Shown here in pieces: positions 50,107-60,525 of a stretch of DNA of 64,000 bases; the stretch's first letter is position 1; every line of letters starts with the position of its first letter. Below the pieces are notes generated by a model, which worked only from the letters and a program-made list of their open reading frames with translations, searched no databases and had not been told where the DNA came from. Location: assembly GCF_000226295.1 (NCBI RefSeq), contig NC_016024.1, positions 1,285,501 through 1,349,500 of the forward strand, in the 5' to 3' direction. The DNA is from Chloracidobacterium thermophilum B (GTDB lineage Bacteria; Acidobacteriota; Blastocatellia; Chloracidobacteriales; Chloracidobacteriaceae). The position numbers and the translations under genes were made by a program.

Positions 50107-51021
50107 TCAGGTGACGGCTGCTTCCAGAATGTCCAGGGCCCCGGCTTCGAGCCGGGCGCGGACGCCAAAGGGCAACGTCAGGTTGCCCACTTCACTATGC
50201 CCACTGCGCCAGCCATAGAGCGCCGGGACGCCCACCGGGCGGATGAGGTCATGGATGACTTCCGCCAGTTGATACCCTTGGTCGGGATGCTGCACGCAGT
50301 CACTCATTTCACCAAAGACAAACCCGGCCACCCGGTCCAGTTGTCCGGCCAGCCACAACTGCTGGAGCAGGCGGTCAATCTGGTAGGGCTTGGTGGCCGT
50401 GTCTTCCAGAAACAGGATAGCCCCCTCGGTGGCGAGTTGCCACGGCGTACCGACCAGCGCCGCCACGAGGGAAAGGCAGCCCCCCACCAGCCGGCCGGTG
50501 GCTGTCCCGCCGATGAGGGTTTCGACGTGAGGGGAAGTGAGTTTTCCAGCCGGTTGGGCGTTCATCACCAGCCGTTGAAAACTGTCCCAGTCGTAGTGCG
50601 TTGGCCCGGCAGAAAAATCCTTGGCCACCATCGGGCCGTGAAATGTCACCAGATCGCAGGCGCGGTGCAGAAACAGATGCAGGGCGGTGAGATCGCTGTA
50701 GCCAACAAAGATTTTGGGCTGAGCGCGCAGCCGGGCGGCTTCGATGTGTGGCAGAAGGTGCATCGTGCCGTAGCCGCCACGCGCTGCCACGATGGCTTTG
50801 ACTTCCGGGTTCGTCCACAGCGTGTGCAGTTCGTCCAGCCGCCGGCGCAGTGTGCCCGCCGTGTAACGTTCCTTTGCGCCAATGTCCGGGCGATGGATGA
50901 CGCGGAAGCCAAGGCGCTCCAGTTCGCGGACACCGGCCATCAGCCAGTCCGGGCGGACGTTGCTGGCCGGCGCAATGACGCCAATGAGGTCGCCGGATTT
51001 CAGGGCCGGAGGCTTGACCAT
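50107..51021 (-). CDS. LD-carboxypeptidase (S66 family)
   Basis: 304 residues. MVKPPALKSGDLIGVIAPAS at the start; the nucleophile is in KIFVGYSDLTALHLFLHRAC, the Glu in AILFLEDTATKPYQIDRLLQ and the His in WRSGHSEVGNLTLPFGVRAR, the S66 catalytic triad. It trims the terminal D-Ala from murein tetrapeptides during recycling, or hydrolyses microcin-type substrates. No signal peptide. It overlaps the pyroglutamyl peptidase by 22 bases, so the two are coupled. Confidence 0.94.
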   Translation of the reverse strand: MVKPPALKSGDLIGVIAPASNVRPDWLMAGVRELERLGFRVIHRPDIGAKERYTAGTLRRRLDELHTLWTNPEVKAIVAARGGYGTMHLLPHIEAARLRAQPKIFVGYSDLTALHLFLHRACDLVTFHGPMVAKDFSAGPTHYDWDSFQRLVMNAQPAGKLTSPHVETLIGGTATGRLVGGCLSLVAALVGTPWQLATEGAILFLEDTATKPYQIDRLLQQLWLAGQLDRVAGFVFGEMSDCVQHPDQGYQLAEVIHDLIRPVGVPALYGWRSGHSEVGNLTLPFGVRARLEAGALDILEAAVT

Positions 51022-51620
51022 ATATCGCTCCCGGTGGTGTCGCGCAGGACTTCAAGGAGCCGCGTCACAGCGCGCAGTTGTTGGGTGAGCGGCAGCCCGC
51101 CGGCTTCCAGATCGGGCGTCGGCGGGAGGTGGACAAAGCCAAACCGGCACGAAAGACGCCGTTGGCGCAGGGCGTACAGCCCGGCGTAAAACAGGTGGTT
51201 GCAGAGATAGGTTCCGGCGGAATACGAAATTTCAACCGGAAGTTCATCCGCGCGGAGCGCAGCTTCCATTGCACGGATGGGGAGTGTCGTCCACAGCGTT
51301 GGCGGCCCGTCCGGCACGACCGGCGTATCCTGCCGCCGGTTTCCGGCATTGTCAGCTACGGTGAAGTCATCGAGGTTGACGGCCAGCCGTTCAAGGGCAA
51401 TGGCGCGGCGTCCGGCGGCCAGCCCCAGTGCCAGTACGGCCGCCGGACGGGTTTCCTCCACAGCCTGCATCAGCCGCGCCACGCTTTCGTTGGCAACCAC
51501 CGGCAGCACCAGACGCGACAGGTTCACACCGGCGGGAGGCGGTACAGTCAGAGCCACCGTCCGGGACGGATTGCCGGAAAAATGGGCAAACGGCTCGAAG
51601 CCAGTGACCAGAATGTGCAT
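51000..51620 (-). CDS. Pyroglutamyl-peptidase I (C15 family)
   Basis: 206 residues from the ATG at 51620. HILVTGFEPFAHFSGNPSRT at the start; Glu in LGLAAGRRAIALERLAVNLD, catalytic Cys in EISYSAGTYLCNHLFYAGLY, and His in GFVHLPPTPDLEAGG. All three residues of the C15 triad are present. It removes N-terminal pyroglutamate from peptides. The open frame extends upstream to 51728 over the end of the malic enzyme, but GFEPF at residues 7-11 marks the true N-terminus. Confidence 0.93.
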   Translation of the reverse strand: MHILVTGFEPFAHFSGNPSRTVALTVPPPAGVNLSRLVLPVVANESVARLMQAVEETRPAAVLALGLAAGRRAIALERLAVNLDDFTVADNAGNRRQDTPVVPDGPPTLWTTLPIRAMEAALRADELPVEISYSAGTYLCNHLFYAGLYALRQRRLSCRFGFVHLPPTPDLEAGGLPLTQQLRAVTRLLEVLRDTTGSDIWSSLRP

Positions 51621-51642
51621 CACGACGGCATCCGCTCCTGTG

Positions 51643-53931
51643 CTACCACATTCTGCCGGCGGCCTGGACCGCCGGTTGGCGTTGCCGCTCCTGGGCATCC
51701 ACGACGGCAATGGCCGCGAGGTTGACAATGTCTTTGACCTCGGCGTTGTTCGGCAGGACGTGTGCCGGATAGGCCAGTCCCATCAGAATTGGCCCGACAA
51801 CCTCAGCCCCGCCCAGCGTGGCCAGCAGTTTGTAGGCAATGTTGGCCGATTGCAGATCGGGAAAGACCAGCACCGACGTGCGTTTGTCCCCCAGCGCCGA
51901 AAAGGGATAGTCCCGCGCCAGTTGTTCCGGCGAAAGGGCCACGTCAGCCATCACTTCTCCATCAATGACCAGCGTCGGTTGTTTCTGCCGCGCCAGTTCA
52001 ACCGCCCGCCGTACTTTTTCGGTGAACGGATGACGCACACTGCCAAAGGTCGAGAACGACAGCATGGCCACTCGCGCTTCGATGCCGAACTGCTCGGCCG
52101 TGCGCGCGGCATAAATGGCAATGTCGGCCAGGTCTTCGGCCGTCGGCTCGATGTTGACGGTCGTATCGGCCAGAAAGTACGCCCGGTTTTTGGCCAGCAC
52201 CAGATGCAGTCCCATGACGCGCCGGACGCCGGTTCCCGTTCCGAGTACGCGCAGCACTGGTTTGAGTCCTTCCGAATACGCACTTGTCACACCTGTCACC
52301 AGCGCATCGGCGTCGCCCTGCCGTACCATCATCGCACCAAAGTAGTTTGACCGCTTGAGTATCTGACGCGCGCCAATGAGCGTCAAACCCTTGCGTTGAC
52401 GCAGCCGGTGCAGGGCTTGTGCATAGTCCTCGAAACGTTCCGAACCCTTGGGCGTGACAATCTCGACGGTATCCAGAGCCAGCCGGAGGGTTTCGGCGCG
52501 GGCGCGAATGACCGCCGGATCACCGAGCAGGATGGGCTGGGCAATCCGGTCTTCGGCCAGCGCCGCCGCCGCGCGGATGATGCGGTCATCATCGCCTTCG
52601 GGAAAGACCACCCGCCGTGGCGCGCGCCGGGCCTTGGTAAACATGATGCGCAGGGTTTCCCGCGACTTGCCGAGCCGGCTGGCCAGCGTTTCGCGGTACT
52701 CATCCAGATCGAGGTGAATCCGCGCCACACCATCCCGCATGGCCGCTTCAGCCACCGCCGACGCGACCCAGATGAGCACCCGGTAGTCAAACGGTTTCGG
52801 AATGATGTAGTCGGGGCCGAAGACAAGGTGGGAAAGCCCGTAGGCTTTGGCCACCGTTTCCGGGACATCCTGCTTGGCCAGAGCGGCCAGAGCGTGCGCC
52901 GCCGCCAGCATCATGCCGTCGGTAATGGTCCGCGCCCGCACGTCGAGCGCGCCCCGGAAAATGAAGGGAAAACCAAGCACGTTGTTGACCTGATTGGGAT
53001 AGTCGCTGCGCCCGGTGCCCATGATGCAGTCGGGGCGGGCCGCCTTGGCTTCCTCGTAGCTGATTTCGGGGTCCGGGTTGGCCATTGCCAGCACAATTGG
53101 ACGTTCCGCCATGGTCTTGAGCATTTCCGGTGTCACCATGCCCTTGGCCGACAGCCCGATGAACACGTCGGCCCCGCGCAGGGCGTCGGCCAGCGTCCGG
53201 GCTTCGGTTTCCACGGCAAACTCGGCTTTGTGCTCGTTCATGCCTTCCGTGCGCCCACGGTAGATGACGCCCTTGGTGTCGCACATGAGGATGTTTTCCG
53301 GGCGGACGCCGAGTTTTTTGTACATCCGCGCGCATCCCATGGCGCTGGCGCCCGCGCCGGAGAAGACGATTCTGACGCTGTCGAGGGACTTGCCGACGAG
53401 TTCCAGCGCGTTGAGGATGGCGGCGCTGGAAATGATGGCCGTGCCGTGCTGGTCATCGTGAAAGACCGGAATATCGAGGATTTCACGCAGCCGTTGCTCG
53501 ATGTAGAAGCACTCCGGGGCTTTGATGTCTTCGAGATTGATGCCGCCGAAGGTGGGTTCGAGGATTTTGAGCGTCTGGATGAGTTCGTCGGGGTCTTCCG
53601 TCGCCAGCTCCAGATCGAATACGTCTATGTCGGCAAAGCGTTTGAACAGGACACCTTTGCCTTCCATGACCGGCTTGCCGGCCAGGGGGCCGATGTTGCC
53701 CAGGCCAAGTACGGCCGTGCCGTTGGAAACAACGGCGACCAGATTGCCTTTGGCCGTGTAGGTGTACGCTGCGGCCGGGTCACGGGCGATTTCAAGGCAC
53801 GGTTCCGCCACACCGGGCGAGTAGGCCAGCGACAGATCGCGCTGCGTCAGACAGGGTTTGGTTGGGACAACCTCGATTTTGCCGCGCCGTCCCTGGGCAT
53901 GGTAATCGAGTGCTGCTTGGCGCCGGTTCAT
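51643..53931 (-). CDS. maeB: NADP-dependent malic enzyme fused to phosphotransacetylase-like domain
   Basis: 762 residues, as in MaeB of Proteobacteria. Residues 1 to about 430 are the malic enzyme: [60 protein letters not shown] (metal site) and [20 protein letters not shown] (NADP site). Residues from about 430 are a phosphate acetyltransferase-like domain ([60 protein letters not shown]), usually regulatory and lacking its own activity. It converts malate to pyruvate, CO2 and NADPH. GAGG lies about 7 bases upstream of the ATG. Confidence 0.95.
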   Translation of the reverse strand: MNRRQAALDYHAQGRRGKIEVVPTKPCLTQRDLSLAYSPGVAEPCLEIARDPAAAYTYTAKGNLVAVVSNGTAVLGLGNIGPLAGKPVMEGKGVLFKRFADIDVFDLELATEDPDELIQTLKILEPTFGGINLEDIKAPECFYIEQRLREILDIPVFHDDQHGTAIISSAAILNALELVGKSLDSVRIVFSGAGASAMGCARMYKKLGVRPENILMCDTKGVIYRGRTEGMNEHKAEFAVETEARTLADALRGADVFIGLSAKGMVTPEMLKTMAERPIVLAMANPDPEISYEEAKAARPDCIMGTGRSDYPNQVNNVLGFPFIFRGALDVRARTITDGMMLAAAHALAALAKQDVPETVAKAYGLSHLVFGPDYIIPKPFDYRVLIWVASAVAEAAMRDGVARIHLDLDEYRETLASRLGKSRETLRIMFTKARRAPRRVVFPEGDDDRIIRAAAALAEDRIAQPILLGDPAVIRARAETLRLALDTVEIVTPKGSERFEDYAQALHRLRQRKGLTLIGARQILKRSNYFGAMMVRQGDADALVTGVTSAYSEGLKPVLRVLGTGTGVRRVMGLHLVLAKNRAYFLADTTVNIEPTAEDLADIAIYAARTAEQFGIEARVAMLSFSTFGSVRHPFTEKVRRAVELARQKQPTLVIDGEVMADVALSPEQLARDYPFSALGDKRTSVLVFPDLQSANIAYKLLATLGGAEVVGPILMGLAYPAHVLPNNAEVKDIVNLAAIAVVDAQERQRQPAVQAAGRMW

Positions 53932-53944
53932 AAATACACCTCAT

Positions 53945-53995
53945 TTGTACGAAACATTCGCCTGACTCTAACGCAGGCGCGTCACTTCCGTACAA
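53945..53995. promoter_or_regulatory. Nested inverted repeats in the malic enzyme leader
   Basis: Outer arms TTGTACG (53945-53951) and CGTACAA (53989-53995) are perfect complements. An inner pair CGCCTG (53959-53964)/CAGGCG (53974-53979) sits inside. The minus-strand reading of the right arm gives TTGTAC, a possible -35. The pair lies 14-64 bases upstream of maeB, a good place for a regulator of carbon or redox balance. Confidence 0.45.
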
Positions 53996-54056
53996 TACCT
54001 TGTTGTTTTGCTTCAGCCGGGTTCAGTTCCCGGGCGGAGATTTTCAGGGGGCTGGG

Positions 54057-55004
54057 TCACGTCGCCAGCCAGCAGGCTACCTTGTGTCCTTCGCCAACAT
54101 CGCGCAGGGGTGGCTCCCGGTGGCGGCACTCATCCACGGCAACGGGGCAACGCGGATGAAAGCGGCAGCCGGGCGGGGGCGCGAGCGGACTGGGTACATC
54201 TCCGGCCAGTGGTGCGCGGACTTTGCGCCGGGACGGGTCAGGAATGGGGATGCTTTCCAGCAGTGCCTGGGTGTAGGGATGACGCGGTTGGGTAAACAGG
54301 CGGCGCGTCGGGGCCACTTCGACCAGTTTTCCAAGGTACATCGTACCCACCCGCGTGCAGAAATGCTCCACCACGGCCAGCCCGTGGGAAATGAACAGGT
54401 AGGTCAGCCCAAACTGTTCCCGCAGGTCGGCCAGCAGGTTGATGATCTGGGCCTGAACGGAGACATCCAGGGCGGAAACCGGTTCGTCGGCGACGATGAA
54501 CTTGGGCCGAAGCGCCAGCGCCCGCGCAATGCTGATGCGTTGACGCTGGCCGCCGGAAAACTCATGCGGATACCGGCTGGCGTAGTCGGGATCGAGACCG
54601 ACGACCCGTAGCAGTTCAGCCACTTGTTCCTGGCGCGACTGGCGGTTGCCGATACCGTGAATGACGAGCGGTTCGGCAATGGCTTCGCCAATCCGCATCC
54701 GGGGATTGAGTGAGGCATAAGGGTCCTGAAAGACGATTTGCATGTCGCGCCGTACCCGGCGCAGTTCGGAGCGGGAGAGCTGCCGTAGGTCGCGGCCGTC
54801 GAACACAATCCTCCCACTGGATGGTTCGACAAGCCGCAGGATGGTGCGGCCGATGGTGGTTTTGCCGCAGCCGGATTCCCCAACGAGTCCGAAGGTTTCA
54901 CCGGGCAGAAGGCTGAAGCTCACCCCGTCCACGGCTTTGACAAGGCCACCGGCGACCGGAAAGTGCTTGACGAGGTGCTCCACCTGGAGCAGGTGGTGAT
55001 CCAT
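54057..55004 (-). CDS. Oligopeptide/dipeptide ABC transporter ATP-binding protein (OppF/DppF type)
   Basis: 315 residues. Walker [19 protein letters not shown], the family-typical [20 protein letters not shown], signature [20 protein letters not shown], Walker [21 protein letters not shown] and the H-loop [13 protein letters not shown]. The C-terminal Cys-rich tail ([20 protein letters not shown]) is the OppF/DppF hallmark. Its partner permeases, DppD-like ATPase and binding protein are not adjacent, so it is an orphan here. The ATG at 55004 is better than the upstream frame to 55112. It follows the molybdenum-carrier-like gene by 32 bases. Confidence 0.93.
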   Translation of the reverse strand: MDHHLLQVEHLVKHFPVAGGLVKAVDGVSFSLLPGETFGLVGESGCGKTTIGRTILRLVEPSSGRIVFDGRDLRQLSRSELRRVRRDMQIVFQDPYASLNPRMRIGEAIAEPLVIHGIGNRQSRQEQVAELLRVVGLDPDYASRYPHEFSGGQRQRISIARALALRPKFIVADEPVSALDVSVQAQIINLLADLREQFGLTYLFISHGLAVVEHFCTRVGTMYLGKLVEVAPTRRLFTQPRHPYTQALLESIPIPDPSRRKVRAPLAGDVPSPLAPPPGCRFHPRCPVAVDECRHREPPLRDVGEGHKVACWLAT

Positions 55005-55036
55005 GGAATGCCTGGAAATGCAGTGGGAAGAAAAGG

Positions 55037-55510
55037 TTACATCCGCAGGACTTTCACCGAAGTCAGGACATGCGTCAAGAGCCGGTGGCTGCGGGCATAG
55101 ATGCCCGGACATTCACTTTCGCGCGGGCCGGCGATGTTGAGCCGAACGGGTTGCCATTGCGCAATCCAGGCAAGAATGATGTCTGCGGCTTCGGACAGTT
55201 GAAGCATCACCAGGGCGCAGGGCTTGCGCCAGCGCACCGTACAGTCAAGGGTCAACCGTGTGCCGCCCAACAACTCATCTTCGAGCAGGATCAGGGTGGC
55301 ATCGCTGTCGCGTACGTTCCATTCCGTTCGCTGGGCCGGGTCTGTGTCCGGGGTTTCAAGCAGTGGGTAGTCCGGCGCAAGTGGGCCGTCTTCGGCCCAG
55401 CGCCCGTGGGGGCACCACCCGGCACATTCGAGTCCGACCTGTCGGGCCGCGTCAAGGGCCGCCCGATCCACACCGGTTTGCCCACCTGAAACAATCACCA
55501 TTGATGTCAT
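55037..55510 (-). CDS. Putative molybdenum carrier protein
   Basis: 157 residues. [20 protein letters not shown] at the start is the signature, followed by [20 protein letters not shown] and [20 protein letters not shown]. These match the putative molybdenum carrier (MoCo carrier-like, PF12694-type) family with a Rossmann-like fold. Cofactor binding is presumed from relatives. It lies between the NorD-like gene (31 bases away) and the orphan ATPase. A GGG-rich loop replaces other P-loops; no other motifs. Confidence 0.85.
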   Translation of the reverse strand: MTSMVIVSGGQTGVDRAALDAARQVGLECAGWCPHGRWAEDGPLAPDYPLLETPDTDPAQRTEWNVRDSDATLILLEDELLGGTRLTLDCTVRWRKPCALVMLQLSEAADIILAWIAQWQPVRLNIAGPRESECPGIYARSHRLLTHVLTSVKVLRM

Positions 55511-55540
55511 GGCTGTACCAAATCTCCGGGCCGGCCCTGG

Positions 55541-58500
55541 TCAGCTTGTCAGGCGACGGTAGATGCCGGGCAGCTTCTCCGGCAGGCTGAGCACGTCATC
55601 AATGACCGTATAACCCACGTCACCATAGAGTTCCCTGAGTTCCTGGTCGGCATCCCGCTCGATGGTGATACAGAACGGCGTGATGCCGGACTGCCGGGCG
55701 CTGCGCAGGGCCTGCTTGCTGTCTTCGCGGGCATAGCGGGCGTCGCCGTAGTCATGGTCGTAGGGCCGGCCGTCCGAAAGCAGGATGAGCAGCTTGGTGC
55801 GGGCCTGGTGTCCGGTCAGTTTGCAGACGGCATGCCGGACGGCAGCGCCCAGACGGGTGTTGTTCTGGTAGTTGATGCCGCCGATCCGTTCCTCGATCTG
55901 GGCGCTGTAGCGTTCTTCAAATTCCTTGATGACATAGAAGCGGACGTTGCGGCGGCCCTCGCTCGTAAAGCCATAGATGGCATAGCTGTCGCCGACGGCT
56001 TCGAGGGCTTCGTTCATGATGACCAGCCCTTCTTTCTCGATGTCAATGATGCGTTGTCCCGGCCGCGTGTAGGGCATCCTGGGATAGCGCGTCAGGGTAC
56101 GTGCTGTCGAACTTGACATGTCGAGCAGAAAGGCCACGGCGACGTTGCGATGGCGGCGCAGGTGCTTGATGTAGATGCGTTCATTCCCGGAGAGCGCCGC
56201 CCGCCGGTCGAGCTGGCGGTCAATCACAGCATCCAGGTCAAACATTTCCCCGTCCAGTTCACCCGTGACCCGACGGAGCGCTTCCGGTTTCATGAGCTGA
56301 AACTGGTGGCGGATTGAGGAAATGAGTCCGTGGTGGCGCGCGCGCGTCAGTTCGACAAAGGTTCGTGTGCCGGCCGTGGGCCGGTGCTCAATCACCCGGC
56401 ACCAATTGACGCGGTAATCCCCCAGTTCGCGGTCCCACTCATCGTAGAAAAACGCCTGTCCGTCAGCTTCCAGCATCCGGTCATCGGTCAGCCCTTCCCG
56501 TAAAAACTGGGCGGTGAGGTCGTGCTGGGAGGGGGTGTGTTCCTGGCTCCACGTCTCGAAACTTTGACCGGGTTGAGGTGGGGAAGGTGACGCCGGTGAG
56601 GTGGACGGAGTGGAAACTTCAGTTGCCCCGGCTTCACCCGGCGCATCATCCGGTTGCTGGACGACCTCGTTGACGGCCGCTTCGGTCGCATCGGAGGGCT
56701 GTACCTGTTCGATGATGTCGTAAATGCGCTGGGTCGCCAGCAGGGTATCGGTCAGCGCCGCCGTCGGATGGTCGAGATAGGTTGTAACAATCTGTTCGAG
56801 GGCCGTGACAATATGCGGAAGCTGTTGCCGGGTGACGGCATCCACACCGCCGCAGAGGGCGATCCGAAACAGGATTTCCGTCCACTGGTGCTCCGGCGGG
56901 AGTTGTAGGACATCCGGGCGGGTCTCCCGCAACCGGGCCGCAATGAAATCCAGGTCACGGCGGATGCCCCGGTAGGCGCGCCGCAGGCGGCGGTCAATCC
57001 GTGCGTTCTCAAGGATTGTAAACAGGCGCGTGGCGGTTGCTGGATCGGGAAAGTGCCGCAGCAATGTGCGATAGGTCACCGGCTCCCGTCCCGTTGGCGG
57101 TGGAGCCGTGGGAAAAGCCGCCTGGAAATCCTGCCGCAACGCGATGAGTTCCGGGGTGTCGGCGGCATGAGTGCCGTACTCAATCTGTCCGGCTCCGTGA
57201 GCGGCCAGTACCTTGTAGAGCCGGAAATTCGATTCTTCATCCGCGAAGTCGTTGATTCGACCAGGCAGCGGAATGGTGCGTCCATCGCCAATGACGGACT
57301 GCTCGGCGGCGCTTGAAAGTGGGACAATCGTCACGCTGCGTCCGGTGAGACCTTCGACATACAGCCGGAGGATGGCAGAGACCGTATCGAGCGCCACACC
57401 GTCCTGTCCGCCTTGGAGCGCTGCCCGGCTCGCACGGGACTGCAAGCCGTAGTAAGCCTGAACAGCGCGTCCATCCGGGTGGTGCGCCAGTCCGGCCAGG
57501 GCCCAGTTGCGGAAATGTTCAATGTTGGTCTGGCGCAGCGCCAGCGGAGCTGACTTGAAGCATTCCAAGGCCGCTGTACGGTCCACCCGGTCCAGATCGG
57601 CTACGGTCTCACACAACAACCGGAGCGCAGCCGTAAGGTCAGGGCCCGACCGCGAGGCAGCCAGCGTCTGCATCACTTCCGGCGTCAGCTTCAGGAACTG
57701 ATAGCTGTTCGTATTTCCCTGGGCGCACATCGTGAGCGCCAGCCGCCGCCAGGGTTCATAGCCCTGGTGGCCCGTCTGCTGGACAACCGCCGTGGCGGCG
57801 CGCAGGTAGTACAGCGCCAGGCTGCCCCCGCGTTCCAGAAAGGCCTGTGTGTGTTCAAGCAGCGCGTTCAGATGGCCATGCGTGCGTTGGGTGAGGAAGT
57901 TCGGGATGGCCAGAAAAAACTCGGCCGCCGTGCCGCCGGCGCGGTAGGCAAAGGCGGCGGTCATTTCGACGAGGCGGTTGAGCAGCGCCTGGTCAGGGCT
58001 GTCGAAGGTGCGGACGTGCGTCACCACAACCGGCGACTGGCGCAGCAGGTCCTGGCTGTGTCGCACCGAGTGACGCGCCACTTCGTTCACGATGGAGAGC
58101 AGGCGCGGCAGCACCGGAGTGCTGTCAATCCGGGAAACAACCGAGGGAAACATCTGGAACGTTTCCACGGCTGTGCGGGTGGACATCGTTGCCTGGCGCG
58201 TCGTCAGGACAATGGCGCTCAGGCGGTGAGCCGAAGGCAGCGCCTCGAAGACCTGGGGACTGGCCCGGAAGAACTGGTAGGCGGCTTCGACATTGGTGGA
58301 CGCAAGGCGTTTTCCACACTCACCCCACGCCTGAAGCTCAAACGACGTGAGCTGTGTGGCAACTTCGGGCGTGACCCGGAAAAACTCCAGCGCCGTCCGG
58401 GGCGACAGGCTGGCCAGTCCCGCCCCGATGCTGGTGAGAAACAGCAGGCGTTCGGTTGGAATCCCGGCCAGGCGCGGAACCATCTGCTCGGCTTCAGCAG

Positions 58501-58555
58501 CGTCACTCCCTTTGAACAACTGGCGGAGTTTGGCTCTAAGCTGGGATTCGGCCAT
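55541..58555 (-). CDS. NorD-like VWA protein with nine helical repeats
   Basis: 1,004 residues. Residues about 55-380 are nine tandem helical repeats with a period near 37, each marked by an A-x-x-F-F-x-x-x-P core (for example [15 protein letters not shown] at 55 and [15 protein letters not shown] at 92). Residues about 640-700 are disordered Ser/Pro/Thr/Glu-rich sequence. The C-terminal part matches NorD/CoxE-like proteins: [40 protein letters not shown], then the VWA domain with DMSSS at 812-816 and [20 protein letters not shown]. NorD helps assemble nitric oxide reductase with a MoxR-like ATPase. No norBC or norQ lies in the window, so it may mature a different enzyme. No signal peptide. 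Confidence 0.88.
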   Translation of the reverse strand: MAESQLRAKLRQLFKGSDAAEAEQMVPRLAGIPTERLLFLTSIGAGLASLSPRTALEFFRVTPEVATQLTSFELQAWGECGKRLASTNVEAAYQFFRASPQVFEALPSAHRLSAIVLTTRQATMSTRTAVETFQMFPSVVSRIDSTPVLPRLLSIVNEVARHSVRHSQDLLRQSPVVVTHVRTFDSPDQALLNRLVEMTAAFAYRAGGTAAEFFLAIPNFLTQRTHGHLNALLEHTQAFLERGGSLALYYLRAATAVVQQTGHQGYEPWRRLALTMCAQGNTNSYQFLKLTPEVMQTLAASRSGPDLTAALRLLCETVADLDRVDRTAALECFKSAPLALRQTNIEHFRNWALAGLAHHPDGRAVQAYYGLQSRASRAALQGGQDGVALDTVSAILRLYVEGLTGRSVTIVPLSSAAEQSVIGDGRTIPLPGRINDFADEESNFRLYKVLAAHGAGQIEYGTHAADTPELIALRQDFQAAFPTAPPPTGREPVTYRTLLRHFPDPATATRLFTILENARIDRRLRRAYRGIRRDLDFIAARLRETRPDVLQLPPEHQWTEILFRIALCGGVDAVTRQQLPHIVTALEQIVTTYLDHPTAALTDTLLATQRIYDIIEQVQPSDATEAAVNEVVQQPDDAPGEAGATEVSTPSTSPASPSPPQPGQSFETWSQEHTPSQHDLTAQFLREGLTDDRMLEADGQAFFYDEWDRELGDYRVNWCRVIEHRPTAGTRTFVELTRARHHGLISSIRHQFQLMKPEALRRVTGELDGEMFDLDAVIDRQLDRRAALSGNERIYIKHLRRHRNVAVAFLLDMSSSTARTLTRYPRMPYTRPGQRIIDIEKEGLVIMNEALEAVGDSYAIYGFTSEGRRNVRFYVIKEFEERYSAQIEERIGGINYQNNTRLGAAVRHAVCKLTGHQARTKLLILLSDGRPYDHDYGDARYAREDSKQALRSARQSGITPFCITIERDADQELRELYGDVGYTVIDDVLSLPEKLPGIYRRLTS

Positions 58556-58573
58556 AACCTTGGTCTCCGGGAA

Positions 58574-60211
58574 TCAGTTGGTGGCAGACATCTGCCTGTC
58601 AGGTGGTAGCGCACTGCCAGCGGCAGAGGGGAGGGCGGCGACAATGGACTGAAACCGCTTCTCAAAGGCCGGCCGGTTGCGATTGGTATGCCCGGCAAGA
58701 CTGAGGCGCAGGGTGCCATCCGGCAGTGGCTCCAGGTACAGCCACAGCCGCTGATGCGCAAAGAAAAACACAAGCCAGAGCGCCACGATGAGCATTGCCG
58801 AGCCGAGATAGACCGTCGTCACGCCGGGGTCATACTGCACCTGAAGAATATGGCCGCTGGAAACTTTCTCGAAGTCGGTCAGGACCAGGCGCAGGTCGCC
58901 GACTTCGGTTTTGGCCCTGAGAAATGGAGCATTGCCCAGGGTGGCGAGACCTTCTGGTGGAAAAGCATAAAGCTGACGTGGGTTGTCACCAAGGACATCC
59001 AGAATGGCAACCGGACGCCGGTATTCGCCGCTGGCACTCCCCAGGCGTCCGCCCTGGAAGGTGACATCGGGAATGAAATCCGCCAGCCGGACGCGCCCCA
59101 GTCCGGGAATATCAGTCGGTTCGCGTCCAATGACGTAGGCCGTACCGGTCTGACTTCCAGCCGGACGGAGTTCGATGTTGACCGTCCGGGCGCTGCCGAA
59201 GTTGTCAAAACTGGCCTGGAAAAAACGGTAGCCACGGTAGTCGAAGGGATGGTTGAGGTGGATGTGGGCCGGGATTTCCACTCCACGCTGCTCATCTTTG
59301 ATCAGGACGCGCGTGTGCCAGTCGAGCGTGTTGGGCGCACTGAGGTCGGGTTTGCGCGGATCGAGCAGGTTTTGTTCGATGTCGGTGCACACCAGCGTGA
59401 AGGGCATTGCAAATTCCCGGACCGGCTCATCAGGCGCCCCAAAGCTGACGAAGGTGTTGGCCGCCTGTCCCGGCACCATCCGCACCGTACCTTTGTGACC
59501 AAACAACCCGCCCACCAAAGCGCCGCCGAAGATGGTCAGCAACGCGGCGTGAACAGCATACGCCGTAAGTCGGTTCCACGCATGGGCTTCCATCAGAATG
59601 GTTGTGCTGCCATCCCGTGGGTTGACCGTCTCAACGACCCGATACACGGCGCTGATGGGCAGCCACCGGTGGATGAGCGGACGTAATTCCTGCTCCGCCC
59701 GCGCTTTGAGCGTCTGAATGACCGTTGCCGCATCCGTCACATGGGCCACATGGCGAAATGGCTGGCGATTGATGAACGCCTGGTTGACTTTCACGATCGG
59801 CTTGCGTACGTAGCGCCAGGCCGCCGGAAAGTAGTCAATCGAGGCGAGCACGATATTGAGGCTGACGGTCAGCAGCAGCAGGTTGAACCAGCGGGTGTGG
59901 TAAATGTCGAGCAGACCGAGAAACTCATACAGTTCCCGTTCGGCTGGCAGCAGGCTGGCATAGTACTCCGTAAAACCGCTGGTGCCCTTCTGGATGATGA
60001 CGGTGCCCAGCACCGAGGCAACAATCAGCACGGCCAGCAGAAAGACCCCGACCTTGACCGAACTCAGAAAGCGAAGCGTGGCATCGAGCATCCGCTCAGC
60101 CTGGGACTTGCGCGGTTTGAAAGGCTTGGGCGACGGTTGCGGTGCGGATTGGTTCGCCTGAAGTGTGTCGGTGTCTGTGACCGGACTTGGTGTTTCAACT
60201 GAAAGCGCCAT
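58574..60211 (-). CDS. resB: Cytochrome c biogenesis protein ResB
   Basis: 545 residues from the ATG at 60211; ATGs at 60250 and 60292 are in frame and the start is uncertain. The first membrane segments (FLSSVKVGVFLLAVLIVASV, RWFNLLLLTVSLNIVLASID) and the later YAVHAALLTIFGGALVGGLF fit the ResB pattern. The periplasmic domain includes HIHLNHPFDYRGYRFFQASF, the family signature. A last helix (LGSAMLIVALWLVFFFAHQR) is near the C-terminus. With ResC (CcsA), ResB attaches haem to apocytochrome c at the outer face of the inner membrane. A CcsA gene is not adjacent. It lies 18 bases upstream of the NorD-like gene. Confidence 0.92.
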   Translation of the reverse strand: MALSVETPSPVTDTDTLQANQSAPQPSPKPFKPRKSQAERMLDATLRFLSSVKVGVFLLAVLIVASVLGTVIIQKGTSGFTEYYASLLPAERELYEFLGLLDIYHTRWFNLLLLTVSLNIVLASIDYFPAAWRYVRKPIVKVNQAFINRQPFRHVAHVTDAATVIQTLKARAEQELRPLIHRWLPISAVYRVVETVNPRDGSTTILMEAHAWNRLTAYAVHAALLTIFGGALVGGLFGHKGTVRMVPGQAANTFVSFGAPDEPVREFAMPFTLVCTDIEQNLLDPRKPDLSAPNTLDWHTRVLIKDEQRGVEIPAHIHLNHPFDYRGYRFFQASFDNFGSARTVNIELRPAGSQTGTAYVIGREPTDIPGLGRVRLADFIPDVTFQGGRLGSASGEYRRPVAILDVLGDNPRQLYAFPPEGLATLGNAPFLRAKTEVGDLRLVLTDFEKVSSGHILQVQYDPGVTTVYLGSAMLIVALWLVFFFAHQRLWLYLEPLPDGTLRLSLAGHTNRNRPAFEKRFQSIVAALPSAAGSALPPDRQMSATN

Positions 60212-60388
60212 GGATGGAGTGATGAGCCTGATAAAAGTTGCATCGCCCATGGGGAGCGGCGATGGCGCAGCCTGTTGGCGAAGTATCCGCACAGCCGGGG
60301 ACAGGGGTCAAGGTAACTGTGCGCCCACAAACGTAGCGCACTTGTATCTGAGCGGCCTTTTCGGTTTTTGTCCGTGATCTGACCCGGC

Positions 60389-60417
60389 TAGGCAGAAAAC
60401 TGACGGCTTGCTATGAT
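60389..60417 (+). promoter_or_regulatory. Probable promoter upstream of the 134-residue gene
   Basis: TAGGCA (60389-60394), 17-base spacer, TATGAT (60412-60417). A fair sigma-70-type match, about 110 bases before the ATG at 60526, in the gap divergent from resB. Confidence 0.45.
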
Positions 60418-60525
60418 GCAGGCTACTTTTGGCAGACTCCATCAGCAATGCGAACGCCACAGGACGGTCGCCGGCCGGGTGCAGTCTGGTGGCGTGGCCG
60501 TCGAGGATTGAGGAGAACGTAGTTC

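Noticed and set aside
52396-54159. A 587-codon open frame on the plus strand.
   Set aside because: It is a shadow of the malic enzyme gene, with no domain motif and no start signal.
55541-60211. A nitric oxide reductase gene cluster.
   Set aside because: Only a NorD-like protein is present; no norB, norC or norQ is found, and ResB serves general cytochrome c maturation.
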